A stretch of 64,000 bases of DNA from RDXT01 sp033765305. Its GTDB lineage: Bacteria > Bacteroidota > Bacteroidia > J057. The notes under the pieces were generated by a model that did no database searches, was not told where the DNA came from, and saw only the letters and a program-made list of their open reading frames with translations. Location: positions 62,001-126,000 of the forward strand of contig JANRID010000073.1 of the NCBI GenBank assembly GCA_033765305.1, in the 5' to 3' direction. This document shows positions 22,632-30,650 of this stretch, one piece after another. The first letter of the stretch is position 1. Each line of letters begins with the position of its first letter. Position numbers and translations under genes: made by a program.

Positions 22632-24743
22632 CTACTTGCCTGCCATCGCTTCGATGCCGGCCCAGCCGGGCGGCGCGCCGTCTCTCAGATATTGCAGGGT
22701 CTGGGCTGCAAAATGGGCTGCCGCGCCATCCGGCGCTCCCGCAAAGGCCTCCCACTGCTGCATTGCCGCAGCGAAATCGGCGCTCAGATACGCGTCCAGC
22801 GCCGCATGAAAGGCGTCCAGCGAAGCCCGCTTCCGGCTCCGCTCCGGCTCCGGGTCGCCGCTGAAGCACTCGTACACCTGCAGCGGGGTTTTGCGCCCCT
22901 TTACCAGCACCTGTCCCAGCCGCCGGATGTCCTGCCGCAGCGCCTCCGGCAGCCCCGCATAGACCGATTCGCTCAGGATAATGCCCGCGCCGTAGTATTT
23001 GGTCAGCCCCTCCATCCGCGAGGCGGTATTCACCGTGTCCGATACCACGCCGGTATCCATCCGCAGCGTGTCGCCGATCATGCCCATCATCAGCGAGCCG
23101 GTGTGCAGCCCGATGCCGATGCGCAGGGGGGTACGGCCCTTGGAGACCCGGTAGGCATTGTAGGTTTCGATAGCCTGCTGCATGCCCGCAGCCGCGCGCA
23201 GGGCGTCGGCAGGCTGCTCCATGAAGAGCGCCATGATCCCGTCGCCGTAGTACTGGTTCACAAACCCGCCGTGCGCCTGGATGATGGGGCCGATGCGGCC
23301 CAGGTACGCATTCAGAAAGTCGAAGTTGTCTTTCGGCGTCATCTGCTCCGACAGGCTGGTGTAGTCGCGGATGTCGGAGAAAAGCACCGTCACCACCCGC
23401 TCCACCTGATCGCCCAGCTGCGCCTCCACGGCGCTGGCCTTGCCCAGGCTGCGCAGAAACTCATGCGGCACGAAGCGGCCGAAGGCCGTGTTGACTTTGG
23501 TCAGCTCGGCATTGAGCGCCAGCTGCGCATCCAGCTTTTCCTGCTGGGTTTTGCGCATTTTGTAGCCCAGGCCCAGGGAAAAGATGAGAATTTCGGCCAG
23601 AATAGCCAGCGAAAACACAAAGAACGGATTGAAGTAATGCACCATGTTGTTGATCACCACGGTGAGAAAACCCACAAAAAACACCATCGCCGATCCGAAA
23701 ATGAAATATCTGCCGATTGCCGAGCCGGATTTCCACACGATCCGGAACAAGGCAGGCAGCAGCAGGACCAGCAGCAGGTTGTCCAGGAAGATGAAGCTGA
23801 ATGCAGCAGAAAAATCTGCCTGGAAACCGCTGTATATCAAACCTGCAGCCAGCACCAGCCACTTGATGGGGATGAGCCAGTTCATGATCCGGTTCCAATT
23901 CGGGCTCAGTGCGGGCAGATCGATGAAATATTTGCCAAACAGCAGGTAAAAAATAAAAGAGGCCCCGAAGCACAGGCTGCCGGCCAGATAATTCAGCGCC
24001 GGCAAGTCGAAGCCCAGCGCCGGCATAGCCCGCACCATGCTGTCGAAATACAAGCCTGCCCCGAGGCACAACAGGTAGAGGCAGTAATAGAGGTAGGCCC
24101 GGTCGCGGATACTGAGAAACAGGATGAGGTTGTACAGCATCATGATGATCAGCATGCCGATGAAAATACCGCTCGGGGTGAGGCCGTTGATCTGATTCAG
24201 TTCGACGATTCTCCGGGTGTACCGGTCCTGCAGATAGGCCTCGATCCGGGGGCGGGAGCCGTCGGGTTCGGCTGTGCGTATATACAGCGATGCCCGTGCG
24301 CCAGGGGCAAGCCGGAAGGCAAATGCCGTTCCATCGCCGGTTTTGACTTCCCGCTCGGAAATCCGCCGCAGCATCCCGCCGCGTTTGTGCATCACTCCCG
24401 TATCGGAGATCAGATACAGATCCACGATGCCTGGCCTGTAGAGGGTCAGATAGGCATGGAGGGTATCAGATGCTGCACTGCGCAGCGGGAGGCGGAACCA
24501 GCGCGGCCCGGCAGGCTGGCCGGGCTGCAGGGCCGGTCCCTCGGATGCACTCCGGCCTTGCAGGGCATAAGGCTGGCGGCGGGCTTCGTCCAGGGTCCAT
24601 TCCGTCCCGGCCGGCTCGTCTGCCTGCGCCCAGCGGGTGTCCAGCGGCAGGCTGAAATGGATGTCCGAAATCGCCAGGGTATCCTGGCTTCTTCCGCACA
24701 GGCACAGCAGGGTCAGGAGCAGCAGCGTCGGGATTCGCAGCAT
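22632..24743 (-). CDS. 7TM (7TMR-DISM) receptor adenylate/guanylate cyclase, class III
   Basis: A 703-residue membrane receptor cyclase. A signal peptide (1-20) is followed by an extracellular 7TMR-DISM-type beta domain (about 25-175), seven helices (about 190-395), a short linker and a class III cyclase domain (about 448-625). Both metal aspartates are present (Asp457 in FSDIRDY, Asp501 in YYGDGIMALF), as are the transition-state Asn572 and Arg576 (SDTVNTASR). The substrate-selecting Lys in the usual DKYxGD motif is Gln497 here (VNQYYGD), so ATP versus GTP specificity is uncertain. The start is at 24743: the longer frame to 24803 adds a segment without signal character. The product is presumably a cyclic nucleotide; the Crp-like protein at 57.3 kb is a possible but unproven effector. 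Confidence 0.87.
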   Translation of the reverse strand: MLRIPTLLLLTLLCLCGRSQDTLAISDIHFSLPLDTRWAQADEPAGTEWTLDEARRQPYALQGRSASEGPALQPGQPAGPRWFRLPLRSAASDTLHAYLTLYRPGIVDLYLISDTGVMHKRGGMLRRISEREVKTGDGTAFAFRLAPGARASLYIRTAEPDGSRPRIEAYLQDRYTRRIVELNQINGLTPSGIFIGMLIIMMLYNLILFLSIRDRAYLYYCLYLLCLGAGLYFDSMVRAMPALGFDLPALNYLAGSLCFGASFIFYLLFGKYFIDLPALSPNWNRIMNWLIPIKWLVLAAGLIYSGFQADFSAAFSFIFLDNLLLVLLLPALFRIVWKSGSAIGRYFIFGSAMVFFVGFLTVVINNMVHYFNPFFVFSLAILAEILIFSLGLGYKMRKTQQEKLDAQLALNAELTKVNTAFGRFVPHEFLRSLGKASAVEAQLGDQVERVVTVLFSDIRDYTSLSEQMTPKDNFDFLNAYLGRIGPIIQAHGGFVNQYYGDGIMALFMEQPADALRAAAGMQQAIETYNAYRVSKGRTPLRIGIGLHTGSLMMGMIGDTLRMDTGVVSDTVNTASRMEGLTKYYGAGIILSESVYAGLPEALRQDIRRLGQVLVKGRKTPLQVYECFSGDPEPERSRKRASLDAFHAALDAYLSADFAAAMQQWEAFAGAPDGAAAHFAAQTLQYLRDGAPPGWAGIEAMAGK

Positions 24744-24760
24744 GGACAAGGATTCTGAGG

Positions 24761-24793
24761 GAAAGGTACGGATTTTTGCAGACGGGAAGGCAA
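24761..24793 (-). promoter_or_regulatory. Possible promoter of the cyclase gene
   Basis: On the minus strand TTG (24793-24791), 22 bp, then TACCTTTC (24768-24761), one mismatch to TAnnTTTG. It lies 18 bp upstream of the cyclase ATG at 24743. Confidence 0.4.
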
Positions 24794-24851
24794 CTGCGCA
24801 CACGATGCGGCATCGTCAGGCTCCGATGGCGGCCCGCGTGATAAATTCCCC

Positions 24852-24859
24852 TATATTTG
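24852..24859 (+). promoter_or_regulatory. -7 box of ftsY promoter
   Basis: TATATTTG is a perfect TAnnTTTG match 24 bp before the ftsY ATG at 24884. No clear -33 TTG is seen at the usual distance. It is back to back with the cyclase promoter. Confidence 0.5.
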
Positions 24860-24883
24860 CCTGCTGTTCAACCCGCGCCGGAG

Positions 24884-25849
24884 ATGCTGAACTTTTTTAA
24901 ACGCAAAGAGAATACCGACAAGCTCGACCAGGGCCTCGAAAAAACCCGCCAGGGTTTTTTTGCCCGGATCGGCAAAGCCCTGACTGCCAAGGGCCGTGTG
25001 GATGAATCCGTCCTCGACGAGCTCGAAGAGGCCCTCATCGCCAGCGATGTGGGGGTCGATACGACCATGAAAATCATCGGGCGCATCGAGCAGCGGGTCG
25101 CGCGGGATAAATACAGCTCCACCCAGGAACTCGATCAGCTGCTGCGCGGCGAGATCGAGCGCATGATTCTCGAAAATCATCCCCAGGCGCGCGACTACTT
25201 CGATATGCCGCTGCGCGCCGCCACGGGCCATCCGCATGTGATCATGGTCGTGGGGGTCAACGGCGTCGGCAAGACGACGACTATCGGCAAACTTTCCTGG
25301 CAGCTGATCCAGCAGGGCCGCAAGGTGCTGATGGGCGCCGGCGATACCTTCCGCGCTGCCGCCGTGGACCAGCTCAAGCTCTGGTCCGAGCGGGTGGGCG
25401 CCGGGTTTTACAGCAAAGGCATGAACACCGATCCCGGCGCGGTGGCCTACGAAGCAGTCCGCGAAGGCGTCAATCAGGGCTATGACGTGGTCATCGTCGA
25501 TACGGCAGGCCGCCTGCACAACAAGAAGCACCTCATGGACGAGCTTTCCAAGATCCGCCGCAGCATGGACAAGGTGCTGCCCGGCGCGCCGCATGAAGTG
25601 CTGCTCGTGCTCGATGCCTCCACCGGCCAGAATGCCATCGCCCAGGCCGAGGCCTTCACCCAGGCTACCCAGGTCAGCGCCCTCGCCCTCACCAAGCTCG
25701 ACGGCACCGCCAAAGGCGGCGTGGTGATCGGCGTCTCCGATCAGTTCCGCGTGCCGGTCAAGTTCATCGGGGTAGGGGAGGGCATGGAAGACCTCCAGGT
25801 CTTCGACCCCAGCGCCTTTGTGGAGTCGCTGTTTAAAAAAGTGGAGTAA
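24884..25849 (+). CDS. ftsY: Signal recognition particle receptor FtsY
   Basis: A 321-residue SRP GTPase that docks ribosome-nascent chain complexes at the inner membrane together with Ffh. An N domain (about 10-90) with KTRQGFFARIGKAL and LEEALIASDVGVDTT is followed by the G domain: G1 GVNGVGKTTTIGKL, the insertion motif DTFRAAAVDQL, G3 DTAGRL and G4 TKLDGTAKGG. The C-terminal GEGMEDLQVFDP completes it. The long acidic A domain of E. coli FtsY is absent, as is usual in this phylum; membrane contact would rely on the short basic N-terminus (LNFFKRK). The ATG at 24884 is preferred over 24857, which precedes the expected transcription start zone. Confidence 0.95.
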   Translation: MLNFFKRKENTDKLDQGLEKTRQGFFARIGKALTAKGRVDESVLDELEEALIASDVGVDTTMKIIGRIEQRVARDKYSSTQELDQLLRGEIERMILENHPQARDYFDMPLRAATGHPHVIMVVGVNGVGKTTTIGKLSWQLIQQGRKVLMGAGDTFRAAAVDQLKLWSERVGAGFYSKGMNTDPGAVAYEAVREGVNQGYDVVIVDTAGRLHNKKHLMDELSKIRRSMDKVLPGAPHEVLLVLDASTGQNAIAQAEAFTQATQVSALALTKLDGTAKGGVVIGVSDQFRVPVKFIGVGEGMEDLQVFDPSAFVESLFKKVE

Positions 25850-25901
25850 AAACGCATAGGCACCTGTCCGGGCCTGCCTGATTCAACGCCTTTCCTGATC
25901 C

Positions 25902-27239
25902 ATGCGCACCAAACCGAATGCTGCTCCCCCCGCGCGCACCGCGCCGGTCCATATCGTTACCCTCGGCTGCTCCAAAAATCAGGTGGACTCCGAGGTGCTG
26001 CTCGCCCAGCTTCAGGGCAGCGGCCTCCAGGCCGCGCACCGCGATGCCCCCGCCGAAGGCGGCATCGTGGTCATCAATACCTGCGGCTTCATCGACCGCG
26101 CCAAGGAGGAATCTGTCAACACCATCCTCGAATATGTGGACCGGAAAGAGCAGGGACTGGTAGATAAAGTCGTCGTAACCGGCTGTCTGTCAGCTCGCTA
26201 CAAAGACGATCTCATGGCCGAGATCCCCGAAGTGGATGCCTGGTTCGGCAATCACCTCGATCTGCCCCAGCTCGCTGCCTACCTCGGCGCCGACTACAGG
26301 CACGAGCTCGTCGGCGAGCGCCGCAACACCCAGGAAGGGCATTTTGCCTACCTCAAAATCGCCGAAGGCTGCAACCGCCCGTGCAGCTTCTGCGCCATTC
26401 CCCTCATGCGCGGCAAGCACCAGTCCCGCAGCATCGAGTTTCTGGTGGAGGAAGCCCGTCACCTCGTGTCCCGGGGCGTCCGGGAGCTGATGCTCATCGC
26501 CCAGGATCTCACCTACTACGGCATCGATCTCTACGGCAAGCGCCGCCTCGCCGATCTGCTCCACGCCCTTGCAGATATCGAAGGCCTGCGCTGGATCCGC
26601 CTGCATTACGCCTATCCCTCCGGATTCCCGCTCGAAATCCTGCCGGTCATCCGCGAGCGCGACAATATCTGCAGCTACCTCGACATTCCCTTGCAGCATA
26701 TCTCCGACCATATGCTCAAAACCATGCGCCGCGGCATCAGCCGCAGCCGCACGGAGGAACTGGTGGCCCGCATCCGCGAGGAGGTGCCCGGCATCGCCCT
26801 GCGCACGACCCTGCTCATCGGCCACCCCGGCGAGCGGCCCGAAGACCATGCGGAATTGCTGGAATTCATCGCCGCCGCCCGCTTCGACCGCCTGGGCGTA
26901 TTCACCTATTCCCACGAGGAAAATACCTACGCCGGCGACCGCATGGCCGATGAGGTGCCCGAAGCGGTGAAAATGGCCCGCCGCAATGAGGTCATGGAGC
27001 TGCAGCAGGAAATTTCCCTCGAACTCAACCGCGCCCGCATCGGGCAGGAGCTGACCGTTGTCGTGGACCGCGAAGAGGCGGGCTTCTGGGTGGGCCGCAC
27101 CGAATACGATTCCTACGAAGTGGACAACGAGGTAATCCTGCACAGCGCGCAGCCCCTGCGCGTGGGGGCATTTTACCACGCCCGCATCACCGATGCCATG
27201 GAGTACGATCTGGTCGGCGAGGTGCTCCGGGCGGAATGA
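25902..27239 (+). CDS. rimO: Ribosomal protein S12 methylthiotransferase
   Basis: A 445-residue radical SAM enzyme that methylthiolates an aspartate of ribosomal protein S12 (uS12). The N-terminal UPF0004 domain binds a second 4Fe-4S cluster through Cys in LGCSKNQVDSE, NTCGFI and GCLSARY. The radical SAM motif is CNRPCSFC (Cys157, Cys161, Cys164). A C-terminal TRAM domain (about 375-445, LNRARIGQELTVVVDREEAG) binds the substrate or RNA. The CSKNQVDSE signature places it with RimO rather than the tRNA enzyme MiaB. Start ATG 25902 is 52 bp after ftsY; the two may be co-transcribed. The stop codon overlaps the A-run of a minus-strand terminator. Confidence 0.95.
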   Translation: MRTKPNAAPPARTAPVHIVTLGCSKNQVDSEVLLAQLQGSGLQAAHRDAPAEGGIVVINTCGFIDRAKEESVNTILEYVDRKEQGLVDKVVVTGCLSARYKDDLMAEIPEVDAWFGNHLDLPQLAAYLGADYRHELVGERRNTQEGHFAYLKIAEGCNRPCSFCAIPLMRGKHQSRSIEFLVEEARHLVSRGVRELMLIAQDLTYYGIDLYGKRRLADLLHALADIEGLRWIRLHYAYPSGFPLEILPVIRERDNICSYLDIPLQHISDHMLKTMRRGISRSRTEELVARIREEVPGIALRTTLLIGHPGERPEDHAELLEFIAAARFDRLGVFTYSHEENTYAGDRMADEVPEAVKMARRNEVMELQQEISLELNRARIGQELTVVVDREEAGFWVGRTEYDSYEVDNEVILHSAQPLRVGAFYHARITDAMEYDLVGEVLRAE

Positions 27240-27262
27240 AAAAACCCTGCCGGACGGCAGGG
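27239..27262 (-). terminator. Terminator for the minus-strand MCE transcript
   Basis: Read on the minus strand, CCCTGCC, GTCC loop and GGCAGGG form a 7-bp stem followed by six T residues. It serves transcription arriving from the MCE gene, but lies 140 bp beyond its stop codon. The T-run overlaps the rimO stop region on the other strand. Confidence 0.75.
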
Positions 27263-27402
27263 CAGAAAGGTACGATACCGGCACAGCAGCCGGCGGATTC
27301 ACAACCGCCTGGATGTCACAGGCTTCAGCAAACAGGGCGCACGTTTGGGCTTGCAGATGCAATACCTACGAATCCTGTAGCCTGCTGGATGGGAGTCCGC
27401 AG
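27263..27402 (-). other. Structured untranslated region 3' of the MCE gene
   Basis: This 140-bp segment has no supported ORF. On the minus strand it can form successive small hairpins (ATCC/GGAT arms, GGCGG/CCGCC, CCGGC/GCCGG) before the 7-bp terminator hairpin. It may be a long 3' untranslated region or a 3'-derived small RNA. It does not match tRNA, tmRNA, or the conserved tetraloop region of SRP RNA, which I looked for because ftsY is nearby. Confidence 0.35.
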
Positions 27403-28386
27403 TTATTTTTCTGCATCCCGGTCCCGCTTCCGGCGGAATCCGACGATGATTTTTTCCTCGTGTACCTGCTGAAGCACTGCGTTGAGGCGGATGAGCGATT
27501 CATCCAGCCGGTCGGCGAAGGCGGGGTCGCTGAGCATGCGTCCGGCCAGCCCTTCAGGCGACTCCAGGGCCCGGAGCAGGGTTCGGGCGTCCGTGAGCGA
27601 AGCTTTAAAGAGGGGGATGAGCGCTGCGGCCTCGCCGGCCAGGCTGTCGGCGCGCGGCAGGAGGCCCGTTTCCGCTTCCGCCGTCAGGCGGTCCAGCCGC
27701 AGGAGCAGGGGCTCGGAGGCAGCCATCAGGCGGCTGGTCGTTTCGAGGGTGCTGTCGAGGCGGGCCGTCAGGGCGGGCACATCGAGCTGCGAAAGGGTTT
27801 TCCGCGCGCTTTGCATCAGACTGCGGGTATCGTCCAGCAGCGGTTCGAGCGGCACGGACTCCATCCGGGCCATCAGCCGGCTGAGCCCGCGGGTGATGGT
27901 GTCCATGCGCTGGAGCAGCAGGGTAATCTGCTGCGCGTCGGCTTGTTTCATTGCCTCTCCGATCTGCGAGAAGGAAGAGGCAAAGTCGAGGGAAATGCTG
28001 CCCGGCAGTTCGGCGCCTTCCGGCAGTGCCGGGGCGGCAGACGGGCCGGGCGTGAGCAGGATCTGCTTGCCGCTCATCAGCTCCTTGATCTGGATTTCGG
28101 CTGTCGCGCCTTCGTGCAGCACCATGCTGCGGTCGATGGCGATCTCCACCCGCACCGCCTCGGCGCTGGCCTGAATATCAGTGACCCGGCCGGTCTGGTA
28201 GCCGCGGACATTCACCGGATCGCCTTCGAGCAGGCCGTTGACATTGTCGAAGCGGATAAAATACCGGGCTTCTTCGGAGGCGAAGGGCTGCAGCCTGCGC
28301 CCCCAGGCGATGAGCAGGTAGGCGCCGAGGATGGCGCCCATGACCGTCAGGCCGACTTTGAGGATGCGGGAAGTATTGGGGTCCAA
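27403..28386 (-). CDS. MCE (MlaD-like) family protein
   Basis: A 327-residue periplasmic lipid-transport substrate-binding subunit. An N-terminal helix (about residues 10-29, VGLTVMGAILGAYLLIAWG) anchors it in the inner membrane. The MCE domain follows (about 40-115; YFIRFDNVNGLLEGDPVNVRG split as FDNVNGLLEGDPV, then GRVTDIQ and LMSGKQILLTPG). The remaining 190 residues are long amphipathic helices rich in Leu, Asp and Arg, as in MCE proteins that form extended needles. No MlaE permease or MlaF ATPase is adjacent, which is unusual; those partners must be elsewhere or outside the window. It is the last gene of a minus-strand group, 37 bp after the adenosyltransferase gene. Confidence 0.87.
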   Translation of the reverse strand: MDPNTSRILKVGLTVMGAILGAYLLIAWGRRLQPFASEEARYFIRFDNVNGLLEGDPVNVRGYQTGRVTDIQASAEAVRVEIAIDRSMVLHEGATAEIQIKELMSGKQILLTPGPSAAPALPEGAELPGSISLDFASSFSQIGEAMKQADAQQITLLLQRMDTITRGLSRLMARMESVPLEPLLDDTRSLMQSARKTLSQLDVPALTARLDSTLETTSRLMAASEPLLLRLDRLTAEAETGLLPRADSLAGEAAALIPLFKASLTDARTLLRALESPEGLAGRMLSDPAFADRLDESLIRLNAVLQQVHEEKIIVGFRRKRDRDAEK

Positions 28387-28423
28387 GGGCGTAGAATCAG
28401 GTGCAAGGCATACGCAGGAGCGG

Positions 28424-28969
28424 TCAGGCAGGTTTCCACAGCACCTCTTCGGCGCCGTTGCGGTGGCTCATCAGCCGGCTGAACACGAAGAGCCAGTCGG
28501 AGAGGCGGTTCAGATACTGGAGGATGGCGGGATCCTGTGGCACCGCCTCGTGGAGGGAGGTGACGCAGCGCTCGGCGCGGCGGCAGATGCAGCGGGCCAG
28601 ATGGGCGGCGGAATTGGCCGGGTGTCCGCCCGGCAGCACGAAGTTGCGCAGCGGCGGCAGCTCCGTCTCCATCAGGTCGATGGAGTGCTCCAGCGCTTCC
28701 GTAGCGCCGGCAGGCAGGCCCGGCAGTTCGAAATGCGAACGCTCCGGATCATTGGCCAGCACGGCGCCGATCGCGAACAGATGGTGCTGAATCTCCCGGA
28801 TCAGGGGGATAAATGCTTCAGTGCCAGGCTGGTCCGAGAGCCAGCCCAGGGCGGAGTTCAGTTCGTCCACCGTGCCGTAGGCTTCGATCCGGTCGTGGTG
28901 CTTGGGCACGCGGGTGCCGCCGAGCAGCGCAGTTTCTCCTTCGTCTCCTTTTCGGGTATAAATTTTCAT
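28424..28969 (-). CDS. pduO: Cob(I)alamin adenosyltransferase, PduO type
   Basis: A 181-residue ATP:cob(I)alamin adenosyltransferase that makes adenosylcobalamin. Family landmarks are the N-terminal KIYTRKGDEGETALLGG, which binds ATP, RIEAYGTVDELNS and the C-terminal four-helix bundle with ARCICRRAERC, which contributes the Arg pair of the active site, and LNRLSDWLFVFSR. Length matches the family. No cobalamin synthesis gene or B12-dependent enzyme is nearby, suggesting it supplies cofactor for enzymes elsewhere, such as methylmalonyl-CoA mutase. It lies between the lipoprotein and MCE genes in a minus-strand series with short gaps (49 and 37 bp). Confidence 0.92.
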   Translation of the reverse strand: MKIYTRKGDEGETALLGGTRVPKHHDRIEAYGTVDELNSALGWLSDQPGTEAFIPLIREIQHHLFAIGAVLANDPERSHFELPGLPAGATEALEHSIDLMETELPPLRNFVLPGGHPANSAAHLARCICRRAERCVTSLHEAVPQDPAILQYLNRLSDWLFVFSRLMSHRNGAEEVLWKPA

Positions 28970-29018
28970 CTGCGGAATGCGCTAAGGTGCGGAAAACAGG
29001 CGGCTGGTACGCGGGGGC

Positions 29019-29582
29019 TCAGTCGCCTGCGGGATCGCCCGATCCTGCGTCCACAAAATTGACCGTAATCCCCTTCTTATCCTCATGCAGGCGGAGAATA
29101 ATTTCCATGTCGGGGGTCAGTTTGCCCGGGCTTTCCCAGGAGTATGCGCCGTAGCGCCCGCTGGCCACCCCGTACCGCTGGTTGAAATGTGCCACCAGCT
29201 CGCTGTACAGCCGTGCTGTCTCAACCTCGTCCTCCATCAGAATGTTTGCCACGATGGAGGCCAGCCCGCTGGGATTGGCCGGGTCTTTAAGATAATTGGC
29301 ATAATAGTCGAGCAGCAGCAGCGATCCTTCCGACAGCTGCACCACATAGGATGCGCCCAGGCGGTCCTGATAGCGGAGCGAGGCTGCCGGCTCGCGGGCA
29401 ACGGCTGTTTCTACCGGCTCGCCCAGGTATAAGCCCCGGAACGTGCTGCTGTCGTCGCGGAATACCTCGTAAAACAGGTCGCTTTGCGCATACTCCTGGC
29501 TTCTGCAGCCTGGCAGCACCGCACTCCAGGCCAGCAGCAGCAGGACCAGGGTACGGAGCCGGATGCCGGAACGGGCTGCCAT
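29019..29582 (-). CDS. Lipoprotein of unknown function
   Basis: A 187-residue protein with a lipoprotein signal peptide: basic start, hydrophobic core LVLLLLAWSAVLPGC, and lipobox Cys at about residue 26. The mature part has a repeated aromatic/acidic pattern (DLFYEVFRDDSSTFRGLYLG, LLLDYYANYLKD) and a beta-rich C-terminus (PDMEIILRLHEDKKGITVNFVD). I do not recognise a family. The stop of the preceding coiled-coil gene is only 6 bp upstream, so the two are very likely translated from the same transcript and may act together at the envelope. Confidence 0.75.
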   Translation of the reverse strand: MAARSGIRLRTLVLLLLAWSAVLPGCRSQEYAQSDLFYEVFRDDSSTFRGLYLGEPVETAVAREPAASLRYQDRLGASYVVQLSEGSLLLLDYYANYLKDPANPSGLASIVANILMEDEVETARLYSELVAHFNQRYGVASGRYGAYSWESPGKLTPDMEIILRLHEDKKGITVNFVDAGSGDPAGD

Positions 29583-29588
29583 CAGGTC

Positions 29589-30566
29589 TCAGCGTTGGAC
29601 AAAAAAGGAAGTATTGCCGATCAGTTGGGTCTGGCCCGATTCCCCGTCCTCGCAGATGACGCTGACGTTGTAGTTGCCGGCCTGAAACTCGGTCTGGGTA
29701 AATTCGAGGCAGGGCTGCGGCGTCGTGCCGGGCTCATACGGCAGCGTCGCGCGGGCGCTGTACACCGATTCGCGCCCGGCGTAGAAAAACCGCCCCGACT
29801 GCCCGAGGGTATTGGTGCAGACCTTGCCGCTGGGATCGACCACCAGCAGATAAAACCGCTTCTGGCCTTGTTTGACCGCCTCATTCGCGACCATGTCGAA
29901 GCACAGTTCGAGTTTGGTCAGGTCTTTCTGCGAAACGCGGAACTTGTTGAAGTTCCCTTTCTGGAAAGGAGCCTTGAAATTGAAGTTGTCGGCCTTGATC
30001 TGCGGAAGCACGCCGGCAGCGGGTGCCGTGCCGCGGGTATTCTGGCAATTGTCCAGGGCAAAGCGGATCTGGTCGCGTTCGCCGGTCATGGATGTCAGCA
30101 GGCTGTCGCGCCGCTCGATGGCAAATACCAGGCTGTCCACCGTCTGGGTCAGTCCGGAATTGTCCACCACCAGCTGGTTGATTTCGATTTTATACGCTTC
30201 GAGCAGCTCGGTCCGGGCGCCGGCCAGCTTGCCGCGCAGCTCGTTGATCGTAGACTGGTCGGCTTTGCCCTGGCGCTCGAGCTCTTCGAGCTGTTTCTCC
30301 AGGAAATTGATGCGGTCGTATTTCTCGTCCAGCAGCGACTTGATGTCGGTAATTTCGCGCTCCCGGGAGTCCAGCACCACTTCGAGCTCCATGACGGTGC
30401 CTTCCAGATCGAGGATTTCCTTGGTCACATCATCCACCGTGAGCGTCTCGGACGGGGGCTTCCGGGCGTTTGAAAGGGTGTTGATGATGAAAAATGCCGC
30501 AACGGAGGCAACTGCGAGACCCAGCAGAATGAGCAGGTTCTTCCGTTGTTTAGATTCTGGTTTCAT
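29589..30566 (-). CDS. Membrane-anchored coiled-coil protein, unknown function
   Basis: A 325-residue protein with a single N-terminal membrane helix (about 10-28, LLILLGLAVASVAAFFII), a long coiled coil (about 40-165, rich in Glu, Leu, Lys and Arg heptads such as EKQLEELERQGKADQ), and a compact C-terminal beta domain (about 200-325) with KRFYLLVVDPSGKVCTN and GNYNVSVICEDG. The arrangement puts the coil and the beta domain outside the cytoplasm. This combination recurs in Bacteroidota as conserved hypothetical proteins; no function is known to me. It begins after a terminator that separates it from the WD40/CHAT unit and precedes the lipoprotein gene by 6 bp. Confidence 0.75.
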   Translation of the reverse strand: MKPESKQRKNLLILLGLAVASVAAFFIINTLSNARKPPSETLTVDDVTKEILDLEGTVMELEVVLDSREREITDIKSLLDEKYDRINFLEKQLEELERQGKADQSTINELRGKLAGARTELLEAYKIEINQLVVDNSGLTQTVDSLVFAIERRDSLLTSMTGERDQIRFALDNCQNTRGTAPAAGVLPQIKADNFNFKAPFQKGNFNKFRVSQKDLTKLELCFDMVANEAVKQGQKRFYLLVVDPSGKVCTNTLGQSGRFFYAGRESVYSARATLPYEPGTTPQPCLEFTQTEFQAGNYNVSVICEDGESGQTQLIGNTSFFVQR

Positions 30567-30596
30567 ATCGTACGTCGATCGCAGTGCAATATATGC

Positions 30597-30618
30597 AAAA
30601 AAAACGCCAGTTTTGGCG
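30597..30618 (-). terminator. Terminator after the WD40/WG gene
   Basis: On the minus strand CGCCA, AAAC loop, TGGCG is followed by eight T residues. It lies 33 bp past the stop of the WD40/WG protein gene and 31 bp before the ATG of the coiled-coil gene, so the CHAT-WD40 pair forms its own transcription unit. Confidence 0.75.
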
Positions 30619-30650
30619 GTTGACGCAGGGGAAACCGAAATAAGGCAGGC

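Noticed and set aside
27263..27402. SRP RNA or tmRNA next to ftsY/rimO
   Set aside because: I searched both strands for the conserved GGAAG/GCAGC tetraloop region of SRP RNA and for tRNA-like ends of tmRNA and found neither.
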